A stretch of DNA of 64,000 nt from Asterias rubens (Eukaryota > Echinodermata > Asteroidea > Forcipulatida > Asteriidae), in NCBI RefSeq assembly GCF_902459465.1, contig NC_047076.1, positions 13,276,146 through 13,340,145 on the forward strand. The letters run 5' to 3'. Under the pieces are notes generated by a model, which had not been told where the DNA came from, did no database searches, and saw only the letters and a list, made by a program, of their open reading frames with translations. Below, piece after piece: positions 44,274 through 59,033 of this stretch. The first letter of the stretch is position 1, and each line of letters opens with the position of its first letter. The translations under genes were made by a program, and so were the position numbers.

Positions 44274-45314
44274 ATGGAGACTAACACCTCAGAAACGATA
44301 ACAGAATGGGCTTCTAACTACCGATGGGATGCTATTATTGTGCTGCAGTTTTTAGCAGCCATTACAGGCGTCTTTGGTAACTTTTTGGTGATAGTCGTTT
44401 ACGTTTACCGCCAACGTATGAGGAACACCACCAATGCTTTCATTGTGAATCTTGCAGTTGCCGATTTGATTACATCGTTGTTGATAATACCCTTACCAAG
44501 GTATTCTAACATTCCACAGTCTTGGCATGGACGAATGTACTGTAAACTGATTTTCAGTTCCGTATTCATGTGGACTTCTATAGTGGCGTCACTTTTAACA
44601 CTGACTTTGGTGTCTTTGGAGCGGTATTGCGCCGTGGTGCATCCAGTGAGATACCGGGTGATTTTTTCCAAGAGGAGACCTAAAATCATCATTGGTTGTA
44701 CGTGGTTAAGTGCTTTGATTATAAACACATTCCAACTGTATGTTGTTGATCTTAAAGATGGAATGTGTCAGAATGTATGGCCAAGTGTTGGTTTTCGGTA
44801 TTTTATTGCTACATCAGTTTACATTTTTGAGTTTTTCGCGCCAATGATAGTGATGCTTACTGCTAACATTATTACGGTACGGACTCTGAAGACCCAAGCA
44901 AGGGCTCTTCTTGCACGGGACCAATCGCGCTTTAGCCCGGCGTACTCACTCCTCGAAGCACGCAAGAAAGTCATTGAACTCCTGTTCATAGTCGTGATCA
45001 CTTTCATCATTTGCTGGGCACCCGATCAATTCGCTTTCTTTATCTATCATTTCGGTGTAGTTCCTGAGACCTACCTTGACGGGATTTTGTATAGGTTGTT
45101 TGTTCTCCTCGCCTTTGCCAATTCGTGTTTGAACCCCATCATCTACGCGTTCAAAAATAAACATTTCAGGCATGGTTTTATGAATATGTTTCGAGGAAGA
45201 GGCAATCGAGTCGGGAGTAACGCTGAGTCGGTCGCAGCAGATGAAGAATTCAATACACCGAACGCAGTGTTACGGACAGCCCGAACGAAAGCTGTTTCTA
45301 CCGTGCAACGATGA
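44274..45314 (+). CDS. Class A (rhodopsin-like) GPCR 1, peptide-receptor-like
   Basis: A single coding exon of 346 aa with seven hydrophobic segments. Class A landmarks: sequon N4-T-S in a short extracellular N-terminus, GN at 35-36, D64 in NLAVADL, C90 and C165 (predicted disulfide), ERY at 116-118, W144, P190 in TM5, CWAP at 247-250, and NPIIY at 287-291, then a helix-8 start FKNKHFR. The third loop has SPAYSLLEARKKVIELL, shared with GPCR 2. Overall pattern is closest to neuropeptide-type receptors (galanin/allatostatin-like), but I cannot name the ligand. Coding-intronless, lineage-expanded receptors of this kind are known from echinoderms. The start ATG is the first in frame after a stop-rich upstream array. 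Coupling to G proteins is expected. Confidence 0.93.
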   Translation: METNTSETITEWASNYRWDAIIVLQFLAAITGVFGNFLVIVVYVYRQRMRNTTNAFIVNLAVADLITSLLIIPLPRYSNIPQSWHGRMYCKLIFSSVFMWTSIVASLLTLTLVSLERYCAVVHPVRYRVIFSKRRPKIIIGCTWLSALIINTFQLYVVDLKDGMCQNVWPSVGFRYFIATSVYIFEFFAPMIVMLTANIITVRTLKTQARALLARDQSRFSPAYSLLEARKKVIELLFIVVITFIICWAPDQFAFFIYHFGVVPETYLDGILYRLFVLLAFANSCLNPIIYAFKNKHFRHGFMNMFRGRGNRVGSNAESVAADEEFNTPNAVLRTARTKAVSTVQR

Positions 45315-47268
45315 TTCCGTTACCCGTAAATCGGCTCGGATCTACCCAAGAAAGGGAGACGAGACGCCATGACAGGTGATGGGTTCACAACTAAACTTGG
45401 ACTGGTTGATGGTCGTATACAATGATAATTCCGTTATCAGTTTGGTGGGAATCAGATGTTGAGCAGAGAGAAACAGAGTCTGTCTTAAAATTAACTTCGT
45501 TCGCATTATGTAGGATTTTCATTTAGCATTGATTTCAAACCATCTTTCAAATGCTCTTAGCCAATCCTAGATCCGAGATATTAGTCCTTACCAATACCAA
45601 TTTACACGATAATTTAAACTTCTTAGCAGTTATTATTGGCAGTAGGTAACAATATTTTAATATCCCGTGTACCAACTATACATACGTAATCTTTCCCGTG
45701 TCAATATTAATAATAGAGGTAGACTGTTTATTTTGTTGATAAAACGCATAACTGAATTTTTATAAGAAATTAGTTAATATAATGAAACTTTAATAAGATA
45801 AAAAACTCAAAATCCTTTATGCCTGAATGTGGTTGGACATCAAAGTCAATGTTTGACACACACTCGCCAAAATCGGTTGATCGGTTGTAAGATGACAGGT
45901 TTACATGAACTTGTTTCGAAGAAATTAATTAGAGAGACACAGATGTACAAACTGTTTGTCCGACTCAACGACTAAAGGTTAGAACAGCAAGCCGTATGGA
46001 GCCTTGGCTCGATTTCCCAAAGAGCTATTAAATTGAGTTGCCAGACTTTGTAGTGATTTGCATTGTAACAACACACTTTGCTTGGCAATTAAGGTTGATA
46101 CGATAAGCCCAATCCGGCGTTTCGAAAAGGCCATTGACGGAGCCCCCGAGCCGCTGGATTCAGACACGGGCTACATTTGCTGTGATTCATTAAGACCGTG
46201 CTAATGTGTAGCCCTTTTACACTACACCAATTAGCAAGGGTTCCTTGGAATTACTTTAGCATGGTTGGGAAATTGCTCATCGTGTAAAAGGATTAAAATG
46301 TTTACACTGTCCAAAACGCATTGCACATTTGAGAAGATTGCACTAGGGTAATTGGACAATCCAAACGCTATACTTGTCCTTTCACACAAAGTGCAATTTG
46401 TAACAAATATCACAACCATGCTCAAATTAAGCAAGGAATCCCTGCTAATTGCTGGGAATGTGCAAACGGGGTAATGTACATACTCCATTATATCCATCAC
46501 ATCTCCGTGTGTAGAAATCCATAAAAGACATGTACGCGTATACTGTTCCCCCATTTCCCTACGCATGGATCAAATGTGACATAGACCAAAACGATAGGAG
46601 TCTAATTTGATTAAGCGGCAATGGACCCTTTCTATCAATCTTGCCCCATGCAGGATTGACAAATGAGAGAACCGATAAAATCTAGAAAATATTTAACTCT
46701 TTGAGTTTCTAACCAACCTACTCGACAAAATCGCCCTAGTTACATTAGACGACGACTGTTTCCTAGCTATAAGTTATTCTATCTGACCTATTAATAAATA
46801 GAGTCATTTGATCAACTTTCATTCTCACTTGAATGTTTTAAACCCACATAACTCACTCACCAACGTAGAAATCTATGTTCAGATTTCTAAATCCAATCCA
46901 AAGCTTAAATCTCAACAACTAGGGGCAATCATTTATCTATAAATCATTCCAATTTGACATTTTAGAGTTTGGCTACTAGCCTAGAAACCTCGCTGTGTAT
47001 CAATTTATAATGTCGAGGCGTTTGACACCCAAACACTTGATACTAAGACGAAAGTCACCCTAAAAAATTTAGAATTCCCTGAGGGGTGATTGATGTTTAC
47101 GTTTACCATGCCAACTTGTTAGCTTCGATATTAAGTGAGATGTTCTATAGCTGAGAACGCCCTCTCTTGCTCCAAGCTTTGTCAAGCAAGACCCGTCAAT
47201 AATTATTATAGTCTCGTAAGACGGTGTTAATCTTGAAGTATACTTTATTGCATTGAATTGTCGTCCTG
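45315..47268. other. Gene-free interval 3' of GPCR 1
   Basis: AT-rich sequence with no recognised repeat. TATTAATAAATAG at about 46,790 is the first clear AATAAA downstream, too far to be a confident polyA site for GPCR 1. Confidence 0.35.
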
Positions 47269-47638
47269 TAAAGGCAGTGAACACTATTGGTAATTACTCA
47301 AAATAATTATGAGCACAAAACTTTACTTGGTAACGAGTAACGGGGAGGGGTTGATAGTATAACACACTGTGAGAATCGGCTCCCTCTGAAGTGATGTAGT
47401 TTTCGAGAAAGAAGTAATTGGCATCGAAATTTGATTTTCGAGACCTAAGATTTACAATTTGAGGTCTCGAAATCAAGCATCAGAAAGCGCACAACTCCGT
47501 GTGACAATGGCGTGTTTTCTTTGGTTACCGATTGAGCTCAAATTTTCACAGGTTTGTTATGTTATGCATAATGTTGGGATACACCAAGTGAGAAGACTGG
47601 TCTTCGAAAATTACCAATAGTGTTCAGTGTCTGTAAAG
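47269..47638. mobile_element. MITE family A
   Basis: GTAAAGGCAGTGAACACTAT to CCAATAGTGTTCAGTGTCTG then TAAAG. Confidence 0.8.
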
Positions 47639-47863
47639 TCTTACTGAGGGTATACCTTTATATCCTTATGTTCACAGAGGCAGCTATTGATGTATAGTCT
47701 GTAGTGTTTTATATGGTCGTCATCTTTGTTGTATATTATGACAACCTCGTCAGGGATGACAAATTACCCAACGATATAAAAAATGTCAACATTTTACCCC
47801 CCCCCCACCCTGCACCATAATACAAGTATTACCTTTTGACTTAATGAACCCAAATCCATTTAT

Positions 47864-48054
47864 TTAAGGGACACGTGGCTTTGGACTTAAACACTTGACT
47901 TAACAAAATGGCATGTAGGTTTAGTTCACGATGTACAAGAAAAACCATACAATTTCGAGTCTACTTTCAAATCTTTCTAACCATATGCATGTATGGTTCC
48001 AAACGATGTTGATAGACAAACTCGTCCGATCCAAGGCAAAGTGTCACTTTAAAT
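47864..48054. mobile_element. Reduced MITE family C
   Basis: TTTAAGGGACACGTGGCTTT and CCGATCCAAGGCAAAGTGTC then ACTTTAA ends; lacks the perfect central hairpin of the copy at 15,972-16,363. Confidence 0.7.
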
Positions 48055-48169
48055 TGTTTGATTATTTGAACAAAAGCTTGATCATTCAAAAAAATATAAA
48101 TTATATTATAACAAATGTATGAAATGTATTGGATACAGCGTGTAGGCCTTCATGACTGTAAGAGCTAAT

Positions 48170-48540
48170 TAAAGACAGTGGACACTATTGGTAATTGTCA
48201 CAAATTAGTCTTCTCACTTGGTGTATCTCAACATATGCATAAATTAACAAACCTGTGAAAATTTGAGCTCAATCGGTCATCGAAGTTGCGAGATAACAAT
48301 GAAAGAAAAACCAACCTTGTCACACGAAGTTCTGTGCGTTTAGACCTCAAGTTCTAAATCTGAGGTCTCGAAATTAAATTCGTGGAAAATTACTTCTTTC
48401 TCGAAAACTACGTCACTTCAGAGGGAGCGGTCTCTCACAATGTTTTATACTACCAACCTCTCCCCATTACTCGTCCCCAAGTAAGGTTTTACGCTAATAA
48501 TTATTTTGAGTAATTACCAATAGTGTCCACTGCCATTAAC
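48170..48540. mobile_element. MITE family A, full length
   Basis: TTAAAGACAGTGGACACTAT to CCAATAGTGTCCACTGCCAT then TAA; the AGTTCTAAATCTGAGGTCTC interior palindrome is retained. Confidence 0.85.
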
Positions 48541-49013
48541 AATGACAAATGTTAGGATTCAGATGTTACATTTTTATTTGACACTGGTTAACTAATTGTA
48601 ATGAAGTAGTTTATGTGACACATGCCTGTATGGGTAACTTTGAGGCAGTGCCTAGACTAGTCTGCTATGTAGAAGTCATTATTGATTGTGAAATTATACA
48701 CCAACAAGATGATTGATTAACTTTATTACAAATAATTCAATTAATGTTACAAATGAAACGTCATTAAGATGCCGCTACTATTTCTCCCAGATTCCAAACA
48801 CTTGCTTTTAACTTAATGCACTGTTGATTTTCAATAAAGTAAATCAGTTTCTAAAATTAATCCTTTGGCTTGGATGGAAAACCGATTTTGTAATGTTCAA
48901 CCATGACACATTTCGGTGTTGCTATTCAGTTCCTATAGCTGGTTTATAGCTACAATATTCAGCACAAACAAAAATGGTAAAATGTTTCTATTTCTATAGA
49001 CCTTGTGAACTAA

Positions 49014-49142
49014 GGCCGTGTCCGAAACGACGACTTCGGCTACAGCTACGTCTAGATCAGCGCGTCTACCAGTGTTGAAGAATAGGCAGACGCGCGCGAT
49101 CTAGCCGTAGCTCTAGCCGAAGTCGCCGTTTCGGACACGGCC
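49014..49142. mobile_element. 129-bp hairpin MITE (family G), copy 1
   Basis: GGCCGTGTCCGAAACGACGA and its inverted partner ending CGTTTCGGACACGGCC bracket a short spacer. Flanks are TAA and TCA. A twin of exactly the same length is at 60,860-60,988. A 3-bp TNA-type target duplication would fit PIF/Harbinger; this is inference. Confidence 0.9.
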
Positions 49143-49965
49143 TCAGTTTACAATAAGTGTGACCTTGTACATTCCTTGGGTATTTTGGCAGGCAAGATAC
49201 TGCACAGGTCCATGGGAAAATTTACATTTTGTGTCATAATTTCCACATATAAATCCATGAATTATGAAAGTAACAGCTGGACAATTTTGAGATGTGCCAC
49301 CTTTCTTTATACCAAAAGTTGATAAGAATTAGACAGTGCAATCTCCATAAAATATAAGATTTTATGTTTTCTTCCATTGAGCTGTGTACAAATCGTGCCT
49401 GCAGGAAGTCCAGGCTTGGTGGCTCTTTTGTAGTGATGTCACAGGTTACATCGTCTATAAATAAACAATCAGTTTGCAAGTATTAAAAGATACGGAACAA
49501 TAATAGCAATAAATAAATTACAAAGAGGAAGATGTTGGTTTAAATTGGTATTTTATGAATACAAAGTGGTTTTTAACAAGTCTTGTTGTAAGACACTTTA
49601 CGGACCCGGCACTTGACCCTTTTTGGTTAGAAAACTGTTGGGGCACATCGTTGGAATTTAGTGGAGAATAATAAGGTTTAGGTCTACGTTTTTTTCGCCC
49701 CAAAGAATCAACGGCTATATGATTTAAACCCAGGCATTCTTTACATTTTATTTGCAGACAAAGTCAACTTACAATTGGCGTGTTTGCAAACATTTATTTT
49801 ACAACATGTTAAACATGAAAGAGGAAATTAACTAACATTATTTTGTTTCGGATAGTATGTTTGGACGAGACGATCTAATACATTAATTAACCAGAATCAG
49901 AACACCGACAAATGAGAGGGATGACGTAATCCGTCCCTCCAATTAACAAAAGAAGGTTGTGCGAC

Positions 49966-50327
49966 TTAAAGCCATTGGACACTTTCGGTAAACAGTATTG
50001 TCCAAGGCCCACACTTCGTGTATCACAACTTCTATATCAAATAACAAACCTGTGAAAATTAAGGCTCAATAAGTCATCGGAGTCGGGAGAAAATAACGGG
50101 AAAACCCACCCTTGTTTCAGCACGTTTCGCCGTGTCATGATATAGATTGTGTTTAAAATAAATCCGTAATTCTCGATATCTAGAATTGATATTGTTTAAA
50201 TGTTTTCTCAAATAGTAAAGCATTTGTGCTCAAGAGAAGTCTTTCACCACCTTCTGTAAACCCTGTAAGTGGTTTGTAAATCTGTGAACTGTTTTTCTTT
50301 CAGTTTCTTAAGTGTTTAATGGCTTTA
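49966..50327. mobile_element. MITE family D
   Basis: TTAAAGCCATTGGACACTTT left end and AAGTGTTTAATGGCTTTAA right end; a central AATTCTCGATATCTAGAATT near-palindrome. Confidence 0.8.
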
Positions 50328-50689
50328 ATGGTTTTACAGATTCAATAATGATGTCATTGGATGAAGCTTTCAATATCTGTGTTTAGATTGGTCCAAGGTG
50401 CTGTTTGTCAGCTGCACTTTCGGTCGTCTGTATACAGCATCGTCCATACATGTATATGTAGCCTAACATTAATGTATAACGATGTTTTATATGTATACAT
50501 GTACGTAGGATTTGACTGCGAATCTACATGTGAGATGAATGCGAGGTCAAGGTGCATTTGGAAGGATCTTGACGTTACCCCAAGTGTGACGTGAGATGTT
50601 CAGGATAGGCACCACCACGTGCCACGCTCAGAAAGGCACGGTAAGTCATAGACAACCCAATCTACAAACCATTGCCATGTTTTCTCGGG

Positions 50690-50951
50690 GTGTGTTCGAT
50701 GAGCCTCCATGTGTCGACCCAAGGTAGGCACTCGGGTGAGCCCGTGACAAAAGCTAATTAAACGACCACACACAATTTCTCGTGGTGACGATGCACCTGG
50801 GGCCAGCCCAAAGTGGCCTGTTCCACACGTAGAGCTCACCCGGTCGGCCCCGTGCCCTGCTTGTGGAACGGGTCACTTGGGATGACGTCAGAGCTATTTG
50901 AACGTACCGGGGGCAGATTGGGCTCGACCCGGTGAAGCTAATCGAACGCAC
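50690..50951. mobile_element. MITE family E, diverged
   Basis: GGGGTGTGTTCGATGAGCCT left end and GTGAAGCTAATCGAACGCAC right end, with GGGCTCGACCC near the right end and GTCGACCC near the left end. Confidence 0.65.
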
Positions 50952-51610
50952 ACGACCCATAGCTAACCTTGAGTTTTACATGCCCTATGGAGCTTTTCTA
51001 TATAGGGATAGCCATTGTAATTTACGAACATCGGCAGCCAGACTATTTCACTATCAACCTCATAATCGTTCAGATGTGTGAACGTAAAATAAAATGGCTA
51101 TACGCCTTCTTTGAAGATACATAGAGCGAACTTTAGACGAACTTCTTCCCACTCACCAAACTCTCCACCTAGTTAATTTCTTAAAATGTATTTGACTTTT
51201 GATGCGTGTTGTCAAACAGTCACAACGAACAGACACATCAAATAACGCGATAAATCCCGTTTATTTACAAACCTCTCGTGGGTTAGTAGATCGGGCACAT
51301 ACAGTCACTTTTAATGAAAGTGTATTTTGAGCTGGAACTCCCCCCCCCCCCCCGCGCCAGCTGTGACTGCGAGATTATTAATTTATTGTGGCTTTCTAAA
51401 GTAGAGCGATGCTCTTCAAGCGAAGTTTGAAATGACTTGTTTTTATTTGACTTATGATTGAGGCAATAGGTTGAACGTAAAGTGAGTTTCTTCAAATCCC
51501 AAGAGGGGCATCCAAATAATGACATATTATTGGAGGTTCGTATTATAGAGAGAGCATGACACCCCACTCAACACAAAACCACTTTGCTCATTCGCGTCTG
51601 TCTCTACAAT

Positions 51611-51611
<1 letters not shown>

Positions 51612-51645
<34 letters not shown>
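51612..51645. repeat. 34-base poly-C tract
   Basis: An uninterrupted run of 34 C. A shorter C-run lies at about 51,340-51,353. Such tracts are assembly-sensitive. Confidence 0.9.
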
Positions 51646-51646
<1 letters not shown>

Positions 51647-51949
51647 TAGCCCATTTCAGGTCCGCCCCATGGGTTCCATAAAACAGAAAGCAATATTGAC
51701 GCCTGTCTTCATGTTGGTTAGTCTTGATTTGCTACGCTGTTTTTTTGTATTAGTCACCGATATAGATGGCACAACTCGACTTTTTAGAAGGTTGACTCAG
51801 AGGGATTTGTCAAGTCTATCTTAATCGAAACAGATTCGTTTTGAGCCAGATGTTTGTGTGATACCGATATATCTATTGTGTTGCGATGTTGGCAACTACG
51901 TTAACGAAACGAACGTCACAAAATCAAGTCTACACTTTGGTCCAACGTG

Positions 51950-52850
51950 GTAGGCCCTTTACGAAACTATGGCTTTGGCTCTGGAGTCGGCTTCAGGCTC
52001 CGTTATCTCGTCTGAAGCAGTATATACTCCAGTGTCATGACGATGACTAGAGCAAGCTAGTCGAAACGTTGAGACCAATTTCAGAACTGACTCCGCGGAA
52101 GTACAGTTAATTACGATCCTATAAGCTAAAGTAGTAGTCCAGTCTATTTTCTATACTATCCGCCCTGGTTATAGTTAAAAAGCAGGACAGTTCTTTTCAG
52201 AACTGAGAAGTCTCCCGAAGCTCCAATTATCTACTCCGCGGCAGTAGAATAAAGCAAGACAGTTCCCTAAGAACAACTCTACCTGGCAAGTAGATACACA
52301 CATGGTGTTACCGCAAACCAAAATATACATTGATACCTCACCATGCAATGCCTCAAATCCTATACTGCAGTAGTCTCACGCAATTCAGAATTCTCACGAG
52401 ATAGTTACGAGATAGCCGTATCGTTATCAGCACGGCAACCATAAACGACTTGTCCACAAGTCTAGTCTCCACCAATCACCCTCATTGCCCCATTAGTATA
52501 GATCCACCTCTAGTGCCATAAAACAGATGACCCCTGTCTTTACTTTGGTTCAGTGTGAACCCAAGCTATCTTTATAATGGATCGTGTTTGAAGTAACACA
52601 CTAATCAATCTCAGCCTACGGTGCATTCCCTTATCACCAGGGTAAGATGCATCAGTGGTTGCTCCATCTAGTCTGTCGAGGAAACAGCAAACTGAGTTAG
52701 TGCTAAAAGGTTCGGTCACTGTGGCTTGGCGAACCCACTGGGTACTGAACTTTCTTGAAAGAATCATTTGGATACTTGAAAGACATCTTCGTGTTTATCT
52801 CTAGTATTTTTTAATCATGGTTTGCTCCTGGTGGTTGTGTTAATTGTTTC
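51950..52850. other. Dispersed-repeat interval left of the LINE
   Basis: GAGTCGGCTTCAGGCTCCGT (51,983) resembles AATCGGCTTCAGGCTCTGTG at 19,062, and GTCGAAACGTTGAGACC (52,058) resembles TGAAACGTCGAGACC at 10,700, suggesting one old dispersed family. A single about 165-bp unit (TGCTAAAAGGTTCGGTCACT at 52,701) matches the array to the right of the LINE. Confidence 0.45.
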
Positions 52851-52922
52851 ACCTTTTTGTGGTTTTTAGACTGCCTTGTCTCTATTTAGTGTTGTTTTTA
52901 AAACATTGTATTGATAGTGGAA

Positions 52923-53053
<131 letters not shown>

Positions 53054-53337
53054 TCATTTTATCACAGCATGCAAAAGAAAGATCTCATTTTCCTTTGTGC
53101 CGGTAACTCCTCGAGCCGGGCTACGTCCCGTAGCCTTAGATCTCAAGGGTCTTTCTCAGGATCCTCGCTGTTCCCAAAAGCGCTGCCTTCTGTAATAGAT
53201 CTACCCTCACATTTGTCCCTATTTCATCTAGATGTTTCCCCAGTGCTTTGGGAATGGTGCCAAGTGCTCCAACCACCACGGGGACTACTTTTACCTTTAC
53301 CTGCCAAATCTTACGAAGTTCCCTGGGCAGGGAATAT
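53054..53337 (-). mobile_element. 5'-truncated second copy of the LINE 3' end (about 284 bp)
   Basis: Nearly identical to 53,357-53,640, the 3' end of the larger LINE, and separated from it by about seven ATT units (53,335-53,356). It consists only of the last coding part and 3' UTR, as expected for an independent truncated insertion into the same microsatellite. Confidence 0.85.
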
Positions 53338-53356
53338 TATTATTATTATTATTATT

Positions 53357-55540
<2,184 letters not shown>

Positions 55541-55985
55541 ATCATCCCTCTGTTGATCGAGGGTAAAAAAAATGTGCCGAATCCTTAGTCTTACTGCTTA
55601 AAGGTTCGGTCACTGTTGCTTGGCGAACCCATGCTGGGTACCGAACTTTCTTGAAAGAATCATTCGGATATTTTGAGAAAGTGATGGTAAGACGTCTTAG
55701 TGTTTATCATCTCTCTGTCGATCGAGGGAAGAACAACCTGTGCCCAGTCCTTAGACTTACTGCTAAAAGGTTCGGTCACTGTTGTTTGGCGAACCCATGC
55801 TGGGTAGTCCGAACTTTCTTGATTCATTTGGATATTTGAAAAAGTGATGGTAAGACGTCTTTAGTGTTTAGCATCTCTCTGTCGATCGAGGGAAGAACAA
55901 CCTGTGCCCAGTCCTTAGACTTACTGCTAAAAGGTTCGGTCACTGTTGCTTGGCGAACCCACTGGGTGTACTTAACTTTAACAAG
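55541..55985. repeat. About 165-bp tandem repeat, three units
   Basis: AAAGGTTCGGTCACTGTTGC recurs at 55,600, 55,766 and 55,930, each followed by TTGGCGAACCCA and later TCGATCGAGGG. One further unit is on the other side of the LINE (52,706), so the LINE and ATT runs sit inside this older array. Confidence 0.85.
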
Positions 55986-56750
55986 ATTGATTTTGGAAAA
56001 AGTTATTACAGAATTTATATTTAAAACAAATTTACACAAAACAGTCATGATTCTCACAGCAATAATTAGGGAATAACAGTGCGAGTACCCGGTCTTCACT
56101 GCGTGCTAATGACCGGGTTGGTGGCTGGCGCTGTTAACGGACCGAGCCAAGGCCTGATTGTGTGTCAGGCGACTTGCGTAAAAAAAAAAAAAAAAAAAAT
56201 ACGCGAAAAGGAAGTCAAGTTATCGGCAATTGTTTTGGTTGAGTTTCAAGAGGTTTGATTGATGGGGTCCCTTGCCACTCCACTGTTTGTGCCTACCTAG
56301 CTGTTTTGTGTCACAAGAGGGCGCCCAATTAATCGTACCGCATGTCTAGACTTTAAGTGTTATTCATGCATATTGTATATAATTCTCTTCGATTTAGCAA
56401 TTTGTAACAAAAGATTATCCTGCAACTTATTTTAATTTCCAGAGGATATAAATATAGTTAGTTTGGTTGATAGTCAGTGCATGGATTTTGGCACAGTCAA
56501 ACCTTTAAGTGAAACATGTCAAAACAGTATTTACAACTCAAAATGCTGATAGCCAATACATTAAATGGACGTTGCTGACTTGACAACGTGTTGACTCTAA
56601 CTCGAAGCTAAACATTGCAGAGCGAGTCTTGAATTTGACTCTAATTAAACATGAATACGATAAGGGAGCTTCATGATCGAGAATACTTTATCACACAAAA
56701 ATGCACTCAATGTGTTACAAAGCTGACAATGTGAAACTGGGTGAGTATTT
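55986..56750. other. Gene-free interval
   Basis: A 21-A run at about 56,180-56,200; otherwise nothing recognised. Confidence 0.4.
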
Positions 56751-57569
56751 TAAAGGCACTGTACACCTTTAGTAATTGTCAAAGACCAATCTTCTCACTT
56801 GCTGTATCTCAATATATGCATAAAATAACAAACCTGTGACAATTTGAACTCAATTGGTCGTCAAAGTTGCGAGAGAATAATGGAAGAAAAAACACCCTTG
56901 TCACACAAGTTGTGTGCTTTCAGATGCTTGAATTTTAGACCTCAGCTGAGGTCTCAAATTCAATTCAAATATTTTATTGAGAATTAATTCTTTCTCATAC
57001 TTCAGAGGGAGCCGTTTCTCACAATGTGTCATACTACCAACAGCTCTCCGGTGCTTGTAACAATAGTTTTTATGCTAACAATTATTTTGAGTAATTATCA
57101 ATAGTGTCCAGTGCCTTTAAGTCTTCTAATATTACAACATTGCTGTAAAGGCTGCTGTCATTATGAACATTTCAATAAGTTCCCATCGTCGTAAACAAAG
57201 GATTGTTTTCGGCACTGGACACTATTGGTAATTACTCAAAATAGTTCTTAGCACAAAAAACTTTCTTGGTATCGAGTAATAGAGAGCTGTTGATTGTAAA
57301 ACGCATTGTGAGAAACGGCTCCCTCTGAAGTATCGTAGTTTTTGAGAAAGACGTAATTTCTTACTTAAATATTTGAACTTGACTTTGAGACCTTAGAATT
57401 TGATTTTGAGGTCTCGAAATCAAGCATCTGAAAGCACATAACTTGTGCAACAAGGGTGTTTTTCTTACATTATTCTCTTGAAATTTCAAATTTTTACAGG
57501 TTTGTTATTTTATGAATATGTCAGAAGACTGGTCTTTGACATCTACCAATATTGGCCAGTGTCTTTAAA
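56751..57569. mobile_element. Two MITE family A copies
   Basis: One at 56,751-57,121 (TTAAAGGCACTGTACACCTT to ATAGTGTCCAGTGCCTTTAA), one at 57,210-57,569 (GGCACTGGACACTATTGGTA to CAATATTGGCCAGTGTCTTT). They lie in opposite arm order. Confidence 0.8.
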
Positions 57570-58001
57570 GGAGATTTTTCTCTTTATAAAACAATTTTCT
57601 GTCAACGTGGATGCCCATCTTCAAGGCAAATAATGTATAAATACTTTGTATACTTGATAATTAGGTCCCCAATTGACTTACGTTGCCTTGATAATTAGGC
57701 CTAATTGACTGTCATCAATATTGTCTTCCCTACATCAATCACTGAAGTGGCCTCTCAACCGTATACATGTACTATCAGTCCTGAATCGCATTCCCGATTC
57801 GTTAAGACGTCATCAAGTTAAGATATAACTATATCCTGTGTCATTAAAGTAAATAACCTTTTCCCTCTTCTTTTTCAATATCTATTTTTGTCGGCAGTCC
57901 CTTCCCTGTCGATCCCCCCCCCCCCGGACCCTCGGAAGCTTGTTTTAAAGGAACTTGATACGTTTGGTAATCACTTTAAAATTAAATAAACATGTGCGTA
58001 C

Positions 58002-58739
58002 TTTAAGGCAGTGGACACTATTGGTGATTGCCAAAGACTAGCCTTCACAGTAGGTGTATCTCAACATTATGCATAAAATAATAAAGCTGTGAAGATTTGA
58101 GCTCAATTGGTCGTTGAACTTGCGAGATAATAATGAAAGAAAACAACACCCTTGTCACACGAAGTTGTGTGCTTTCCGATGCTTGATTTCGAGACCTCAA
58201 ATTCTAAACTCGAAATCAAATTCATGGGAAAATACTTCTTTCTCGAAAACTACGTTAATTCAGAGGGAGCCGTTTTTCACAACGTTTTATATAACTATCA
58301 ACCTCTCCTCATTACTCGTTACCAAGTAAGGTTTTATGGTGATAATTATTTTGAGTAATTACCGATAGTGTCCACTGCCTTTAAAATCTAACTTGGTAAC
58401 GAGCAATGGAGAGTTGTTGATGGTAGTACATGTATAAAGCATTGTGAGAAACGACTCCCTCTGGTGAAGTAACTTAGTTTCTGGGAAAGAGGTAATTTCT
58501 CACTGTTAATAAAAAAATCAATATTAATTGAATTTGAGAAAGACTTCAAGCCTGAAGGCTTTCTCGCGTGCTCGGAAAGCATGCATGGGTGTGCAACAAG
58601 GGTGTTATTTCTTTCATTGTTTTCTTGCATTTTCGACGACCAATGAGCCGAAATGTTCACACCTTAGTTATTTTGTGGGATAGTGAGAATACTGCCTGGT
58701 CTTTGACAATTAATTACCAAACATGTCCATGCCTTTAAG
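58002..58739. mobile_element. Two adjacent MITE family A copies
   Basis: 58,002-58,384 (CTTTAAGGCAGTGGACACTA to ATAGTGTCCACTGCCTTTAA) is followed directly by a copy lacking its left end (58,385-58,739; ACTTGGTAACGAGCAATGGA to ACATGTCCATGCCTTTAA). Confidence 0.75.
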
Positions 58740-58894
58740 CATGCACTTCATCCATTGTGATGATATAATACTCCAGTTAATATTTACAGAGATTTGAGCA
58801 AACTTTTCACAAATTATATATTCGATGCATTTGTTTGGATACACAAAATGATAATACTGCTATTTGACCATACCAAATATTATGTCCTGCCGTC

Positions 58895-59033
58895 GATTTA
58901 ACAAAGACTTAGGACTAGTCCTAACTGAGGACTATTCCTAGGAGATATACAAATTGCATGGATAGTCCTAAGTAAGGACGAGTAACTGGTCCTAACTCGA
59001 GATAAGACTAGTCCTATCTCTTTGTGAAATCCA
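58895..59033. mobile_element. Short hairpin element with AGGACTAGTCCT repeats
   Basis: ATTTAACAAAGACTTAGGAC and AGACTAGTCCTATCTCTTTG are inverted ends; inside are several TAGTCCTAA / TTAGGACTA units, so the element can fold many ways. Confidence 0.65.

Noticed and set aside
44405-45173. Minus-strand ORFs opposite GPCR 1 (and 61,072-62,026 opposite GPCR 2)
   Set aside because: Antisense shadows of the receptor coding exons with no protein features of their own.
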